Source: Chamaecrista fasciculata (lineage: Eukaryota; Streptophyta; Magnoliopsida; Fabales; Fabaceae). Taken from it: a DNA stretch of 64,000 nucleotides. Below, piece after piece: positions 59,318 to 64,000 of the stretch. The DNA lies in assembly GCA_003254925.1 (NCBI GenBank), contig QANZ01000304.1, positions 1 through 64,000 of the forward strand, written 5' to 3'. The notes under the pieces were generated by a model. That model searched no databases. It saw nothing but the letters and a program-made list of their open reading frames with translations, and had not been told where the DNA came from. Position numbers and translations under genes: made by a program. How positions within the stretch are numbered: position 1 is the stretch's first letter; every line of letters starts with the position of its first letter.

Positions 59318-59974
59318 AGGGAAATTGATCTATATAATTCAATCAGTAAATATTTTAGTAAATATTTTATTATATAGTGGTACATAAATTTAAAATATCT
59401 AAAAAAGTTAATTAAATATTTTAAAAATCAATCTCAAATATAAAAGATATTTTAAACATATTGTAAAATTATCAAAAAATATAATTCAAATAAATTTTTT
59501 AGAAAATAGAGATGACAACAATTAAAAAAAAGAAATAAAATAACAATCAAATGTGTTGACATAATTAATTGATTTTGAATCAGATTCTCTGTATTCTTTT
59601 CTTTTTTTTTTTTGCCAATTATATTCTTTTCTTTTTCTTGTTTCCATAAGTATAATAATATAATAATAATATTAATAATAATAGCCAACACTTTCCTACT
59701 TCTTGTTACCCATATTTAAAAATAAAAATAAAATTATTGAATTATTTTAACATTAATTGACATCTTTCCCATTGTCAACGACAACAATATCATTATTTTT
59801 ATTTCACTCATTTATACTTTCTTTTTGTTTTTGGTAATCATACTTTGTTTTTTAAAAATGATAAAGAAAACTTGTTGAACACTGAATTTCCTTATTTTCA
59901 GTTATAAGAGAGATCAGACCCGTAACTATATGCGCCAATTTGGGTAATTGACTCTGTTTCTTACCAACAAAACT
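59318..59974. other. Intergenic stretch upstream of the ANTH gene
   Basis: AT-rich; includes a micro-insertion at 59607-59621 and ATA-rich tracts at 59650-59690. No gene is seen. The last 100 bp are probably proximal promoter. Confidence 0.5.
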
Positions 59975-60041
59975 TATATATATATACAAAAACTCCTCTG
60001 GACAGACCCTCTTTCTTCTTCGCAATATTCTTCTTACCACG
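59975..60041 (+). promoter_or_regulatory. TATA box and leader of the ANTH gene
   Basis: A strong TATA box (TATATATATATAC, 59975-59987) is followed by CT-rich sequence (CCTCTTTCTTCTTCGC) typical of a plant leader. The start codon is 55-65 bp downstream, so transcription probably begins near 60005-60015. Confidence 0.6.
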
Positions 60042-61049
60042 ATGAAACAGAGCAAGAGGCTACGAAATCTCATTCACATCCTCAAAGACAAAGCTTCAGT
60101 CATCTCTGCAACTCTCTCCTTCAGCCGCCACGTGTCCTCCGTCCACGTCTCCGTCCTCCGCGCCACCACCCACCGCCTCGCCGTCCCTCCGTCGGAATCT
60201 CACATCGTCGCCGTCCTCTCCGCCGGCCAACGCTCCCACCTCCTTCTCTCCGCCTGCATCGACGCCCTCATCGACCGTCTTCACCGGACGCGTTCTGCCA
60301 CCGTGGCATTAAAATGCCTCTTCACACTTCACAACGTCATCGCCAGAGGACCCATCACTCTCCGGGACCTCGCCGCCGGCGCCGGCGGCCACAATTCCCT
60401 CAACCTCGCCGCCTTCCGCGACGACTCCGACGTCGAATCGTCGGAACTCTCGTTTTGGGTTCGGTGGTACGCTGGCGTTTTAGAACAGAGCATGACGGTT
60501 TCGAGAGTTCTGGGTTATTATCTGAACAGGATTTCCAAGAATAACAACGGAGAGCAAGAAAGAAAGCATTTGGGGAAATCGATTCCGGATTTCTTGTACA
60601 AAATCGATGTTCTTGTGGGTTTCGTCGAGCAGGTGAGTGGAGTGCCCGAGTCGCTCTATCTTCAGAGAAACGAGTTAATTTACGAAATGGTGAGGCTTGT
60701 GGGTGAAGATTATAGGAGTGTTCAGTACGAGATTTTGATGAGACTGGAAGAATTAGGGAATCGTGTGGCGGATTTGGACGCCGGCGAGATGACGGAGCTG
60801 GTGGGTTATTTGACGAGATTGGAGAATTGCAGAGAAAGATTGGTGCTTTTGTTTGTGAATAGGAAAAGCAATTATGGGTTGTGGGATTTGATTGAACAGA
60901 CGAAGACGAAAGTCGTAACGAGGAAGACGGAGATAGAGGGTAAATGGATGACGGTGACGACGAGTCGGAGAAACGAGTTCGGCGGCGAGTGGACCCGGTT
61001 CGTCAACCCGAACCGGCTTTCGCTTACGGTTGTTCCAACGGTCGGATAG
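60042..61049 (+). CDS. ANTH/ENTH-domain clathrin assembly-like protein (At4g40080 type)
   Basis: An intronless 335-aa protein. Residues 20-165 match the plant ANTH fold: the SATLSFSRHVSSVHVSVLRA start, HLLLSACIDALIDRLHRTRS and VALKCLFTLHNVIARG helices, and SFWVRWYAGVLEQ near 137-149. Residues 182-290 complete the helical domain (FLYKIDVLVGFVEQVSGVPE). ANTH proteins bind phosphoinositides and recruit clathrin at the plasma membrane or trans-Golgi. This subgroup (Arabidopsis At4g40080 and relatives, about 350 aa) lacks the long C-terminal tail with clathrin/AP2 motifs, and that tail is absent here too. The N-terminal lysine-rich phosphoinositide motif is present only loosely (KQSKRLRN, KDK). 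The start is the first ATG after the TATA box. GC is high in the first half. Overlapping Arg-rich ORF 59948-60544 is a shadow. Confidence 0.9.
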   Translation: MKQSKRLRNLIHILKDKASVISATLSFSRHVSSVHVSVLRATTHRLAVPPSESHIVAVLSAGQRSHLLLSACIDALIDRLHRTRSATVALKCLFTLHNVIARGPITLRDLAAGAGGHNSLNLAAFRDDSDVESSELSFWVRWYAGVLEQSMTVSRVLGYYLNRISKNNNGEQERKHLGKSIPDFLYKIDVLVGFVEQVSGVPESLYLQRNELIYEMVRLVGEDYRSVQYEILMRLEELGNRVADLDAGEMTELVGYLTRLENCRERLVLLFVNRKSNYGLWDLIEQTKTKVVTRKTEIEGKWMTVTTSRRNEFGGEWTRFVNPNRLSLTVVPTVG

Positions 61050-61691
61050 TAACGGTAATCTTGACGATTCTTCCTTTTTGGTTTTTTAATCGTGAGAAAA
61101 AGTTAATTAGGAGTACATAGTGGGCCTTTTGGGCTTGTGTTTTGTATAATAGTTTTGTTTACCACTGGCCATTCGGTTTGAGTTTTGTGAAATATACTAA
61201 AATAAAATGTAAATGATTACGAGAAAGATTGTGGATTTCGGGATTTATGATATGCAGGACAACTGGACAATAAGAGGTTTCAACAGTTTTCTTTTTTTGC
61301 CAAATGACCCTACCGCATTCTTTTTTTTTTTCTTCTTCTCTCAAATATGTCTAAAGATTTTCATTTTGTTGTTAAAAGTTTTTGCTTTTGTGCTAAATAT
61401 ATTGCTCTCACTTTGTTGGCTTAGGCGCTTAGCTATTGAGAAAAAAAAAAGGGATCAACCGATCAAGCAATTAAGAGGTGTTGATTTCAGTTTTTGTACC
61501 CGAGTTTTTTTGAGTGCATGAAGATACATACAGACCAAGTTTTCTCTACTTTCCCAGTCTTTATACTATACTTGAATAAACAAGATAGATGATAAACAAC
61601 AAAATGAAAACTTATGTTCAATATAATATCCGACGAATGATGGTTATTTCGGACAGAGTAGTAGATAAGAGGCGCGCCAAGTGAGGATTAA
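61050..61691. other. Convergent 3' flanks of the ANTH and MATE genes
   Basis: This contains the 3' UTR of the ANTH gene and, from the right, that of the minus-strand MATE remnant. T-rich runs occur at 61320-61335. An ORF at 61213-61521 is not a gene. Confidence 0.5.
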
Positions 61692-61908
61692 TTAATGGAT
61701 TGGAGGCTCTGACCACTTGTTCACGCGAGTGCTTACAAGCCTGAAAAATTAACAAAACAAGAATTAGATTACAAAATTGCGTATATTTTCTTTAAATTTA
61801 GAACCTATATATATACATACCTCCTTGTCCCAGTCGCATCGTGCTGTTATAATGATGAGTGTTAACGTTTGAATTCCAGTTCCACCGAGGATCATTCCAC
61901 CCCATCCC
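61692..61908 (-). CDS. MATE/DETOXIFICATION transporter, last two exons (partial)
   Basis: Exon 61908-61821 (88 bp) starts after an AG acceptor (ATGCAG) and ends before a GTATGT donor. It reads GWGGMILGGTGIQTL and ITARCDWDKE, matching the last membrane helix of plant MATE (DTX) drug/proton antiporters. The last exon begins at 61740 after TTTTTCAG. In the family's usual frame it gives STRVNKWSEPPIH and a stop at 61692-61694, but direct splicing reads another frame (ACKHSREQ...) to a stop about 70 bp further on. The simplest reading is a small deletion of about 2 or 5 bases in the KAS motif, altering only the last 14 or so residues. The preceding exons are not seen in 61921-64000. They may lie beyond the window after a long repeat-filled intron, or the copy may be a relic. 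The protein would be a 12-helix membrane exporter of metabolites or toxins. Confidence 0.65.
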
Positions 61909-62129
61909 CTGCATCCATACATTAATCCTCCAATTTCTTGTATCTAATATAATCTAGGCAAGAAAGTAATTGAATTGTAAAATTTAGTTCAAAATTTTAT
62001 TTTGATCCTCCAACTATAGAGTTATCTTTTGTTCCATTTCCGGTTTCTCATTTGTTCCATCATTAATTCAAAGTACAATATTGTATAATTTCTGTCTCAT
62101 TTTTAAGTTCGACCCATGACTTGGACATT

Positions 62130-62133
<4 letters not shown>

Positions 62134-62188
<55 letters not shown>
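62134..62188. repeat. (CT)n microsatellite
   Basis: About 27 uninterrupted CT units. A second CT/CA compound tract follows at 62600-62705. Confidence 0.95.
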
Positions 62189-62189
<1 letters not shown>

Positions 62190-62636
62190 AATACCCATAA
62201 TTTATTTTTAAATCATTATGACTAAAAAATATTATTTTCCTTTCTTTCTCTATCAACTCTTATCAAGACATGTACGAGAAACAATTCAGGGCCTGTTTGG
62301 GAGAGGGATCATCCTGATCTCATCTCATTCAATCATCATCTCATTTTAGGATTGGATGAACAGTAATGACTTGGTGTTTTTTGGAACCTTCATCTCATCT
62401 CATCTCATCCACATGATCATCTCATTTTCTTTTACAATTACTAATCTATCCCTACTTATACACCTATAATTACCTATACTTTAATACAAATATAAAAAAA
62501 AGAATTAGACAAAATAGTAATTTTACATACCCTCATTTATTACACTTATAATTTTCTCTCTCCATCTATCATTTCTCATCATTTTTATTCTCTTTTCCAC
62601 TCACATCTCTCTCTCTCTCTCACACACACACATACA

Positions 62637-62667
<31 letters not shown>

Positions 62668-62779
62668 TACACCTCTCTCTCTCTCTCTCACACACACCCA
62701 CACCCACACTCTTATATATATATATATATTAATTTATAGTGATTTAATTAAACAAAATTTTACAATATTATTATTTTTT

Positions 62780-63460
62780 TAGTTGCAATATTCCTCTATT
62801 TGTTTTGAGTAGAATATACAATTTAATCCCTAAAATATTTTTTAAGTTATAATCTTCTTCCATTCTCTTTAATGTAGTTTTTTTTAAAAAGAAAAAAATT
62901 AACTATCTTCACTTTTATAGGTATTTTAGTCCTCAAACTATGAGCTCAGTTTCCTTGGCTCTTAAAATTATTTTTTGTTTAGTTTTTTTTCTCAAACTAT
63001 GCAATTAGTTTCATTGTCGTCCTCAGACTATTTTTTGTTCTATATTCGTGTCCAAAATTATTCGATGATTATACACTCTGGATAATGGAAAATAATTTTT
63101 TTGTTGGAAAAAGATACAAGTTTCCACGTGTCTATTGTTTTTTTGGTTTGAATCATGGGTAGCTAGAAAATTGTAATGTTTTTTTTTTTTTTGTCCCAAT
63201 GTTCTTCTATATGTTTGAGTAAAATTTATAATTGAATCCAAATTTTTTTTAAGGTACAATCTTTTTCTAGTCCCGCTATTACATTTTTTTAAAAAAATAG
63301 AATAAAAAATTGTGTAGTGTTTTTTTTTTTGTCCCAATGTTCTTTTATTTGTTTTATTAAAATATATAATTGAATTCAAAATAATTTTTGTTAAGATACA
63401 ATCTTCTTCTAAACCCGTTATAACATATTTAAAAAAAAAGTGAAAAAAATGGAAAAGTTT
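62780..63460. repeat. Three diverged copies of a ~138-bp unit
   Basis: Copies begin near 62780, 63193 and 63331; the last two are adjacent and share GTCCCAATGTTCTT, ATAATTGAAT and ACAATCTTCTTCTA-type words. The first is separated from them by about 290 bp. They explain the repeated RTLGQKKKHY words in the long minus ORF. Confidence 0.6.
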
Positions 63461-63766
63461 TATATTCACATTTGTTGGCAGTCTAGTCTTCAAACTATGA
63501 GATAAGTTCATTTCGGTTATCAAAATATTTGTTATATTTTTGAGTCTGAACGTCAATTCAATCCCTTTTTTTTTTAAATATATCTGACGAAGTTTTTTGA
63601 AAAAATTAAAAAGAGTTAAAACTATTTCTCGTTCTGTTTTGTTTATCAAACTATGAGATTAGTTAAAACTATTTCCTAAATAATAACGGTAATATTTTTT
63701 TAGGGACAAAATACAAAATGGCCCACGTGTATGTACAGGCTTGAATCATTGGATTCAAAAATAAAG

Positions 63767-63927
63767 GGTTAAAGGGTTAATTTGGTCCTAAATGTTTGCC
63801 CTAATGTTCATTTTGGTCCACCATTAATCATTTTGCTAACATTTAGGACCAATTTGAACATTTATTAAAATAATGGACCAAAATGAATATTAGGCCATAC
63901 ATTTAGGACCAAAATGAACCTTTCACC
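63767..63927. mobile_element. Mutator-type MITE, family III, short form
   Basis: The ends are GGTTAAAGGGTTAATTTGGT and the inverse of ACCAAAATGAACCTTTCACC. At 161 bp it retains only the arms and lacks the central sequence of the longer copies. No clean duplication is seen. Confidence 0.65.
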
Positions 63928-64000
63928 ACACATTTTATTACAATTTAGTGTTGTTTTGTAATTTGCTATTTGGTCCTCAAACTATTATTTGTTATTTTTT

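Larger units (their letters stand above)
61921..64000. other. Repeat-rich stretch, possibly intron of the MATE gene
   Basis: It holds a (CT)n tract, CT/CA-rich sequence at 62600-62705, an (AT)n tract near 62715-62730, a one-sided MITE-like end (GGGCCTGTTTGGGAGAGG at 62289), three diverged tandem repeats and a family III MITE. No MATE exon was recognised. The 208-codon minus ORF at 63023-63649 is low-complexity. Confidence 0.5.

Noticed and set aside
59948-60544. 198-codon Pro/Arg/His-rich ORF overlapping the ANTH gene
   Set aside because: It includes the TATA box and leader, has biased composition, and is a shadow of the ANTH frame.
63023-63649. 208-codon minus ORF
   Set aside because: It is low-complexity, Lys/Asn/Ile-rich, and built from diverged tandem repeats (RTLGQKKKHY twice). 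It shows no domain.
1-64000. CRISPR array, operons or prokaryotic features
   Set aside because: Spliced gene, plant retroelements and AT-rich intergenic DNA identify a plant nuclear chromosome; repeated units here are microsatellites and MITE arms.

Overview
This is a piece of an AT-rich plant nuclear chromosome, almost certainly from a eudicot. The evidence is: three host genes of plant-specific or plant-typical families, separated by 10-35 kb of repeats; Copia elements primed by initiator-tRNA-Met; plant L1-type LINEs that carry an RNase H domain; tRNA-derived SINEs; Helitrons; and many short terminal-inverted-repeat elements. I cannot name the species from sequence alone.

Host genes. (1) A three-exon group Ia bHLH transcription factor on the minus strand (17948-19334, 273 aa). 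(2) An intronless RING-H2 ubiquitin ligase of the ATL6/ATL31 type on the plus strand (53878-55086, 402 aa). (3) An intronless ANTH-domain clathrin-assembly-like protein on the plus strand (60042-61049, 335 aa). (4) Two short exons on the minus strand (61692-61908) that I read as the 3' end of a MATE/DETOXIFICATION transporter. Its upstream exons are not visible in the remaining 2 kb, and its last exon is out of frame with the family. Two small ORFs (21459-21701 and 43615-43863, both minus) are weaker candidates. The genes have no evident functional link to each other.

Repeats, left to right. 1-1174 is the right end of a decayed Copia element. 2599-9989 is a Tork-like Copia interrupted by a 2.1-kb solo LTR. 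13430-17035 is a three-level nest: a 9-bp-TSD element holds an 8-bp-TSD hAT-like element, which holds a 2.4-kb solo LTR. 23273-24119 is a 5'-truncated LINE holding a 108-bp solo LTR. 26386-33346 is an Ale/RE1-like Copia holding a further copy of the 2.1-kb solo LTR. 36.7-43.5 kb is rich in Mutator-type MITEs, with a short LINE, a mini-Helitron and a hAT-like element. 45-51 kb holds a miniature Copia derivative, a second copy of the hAT-like family, MITEs, a non-autonomous Helitron and LINE tails. 55.3-59.3 kb holds further TIR elements and two SINEs.

The retroelements are fossils or derivatives; none looks freshly active, although some LTR pairs differ by only a few percent by eye. I see no rRNA, no true tRNA gene and no CRISPR array. 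I found no convincing new biochemical system. The most unusual signals are a set of nine tiny (14-42 bp) retro-insertions with exact 13-17 bp target duplications, a repeated side-by-side pairing of two MITE families, the deep nesting, and the isolated MATE tail.
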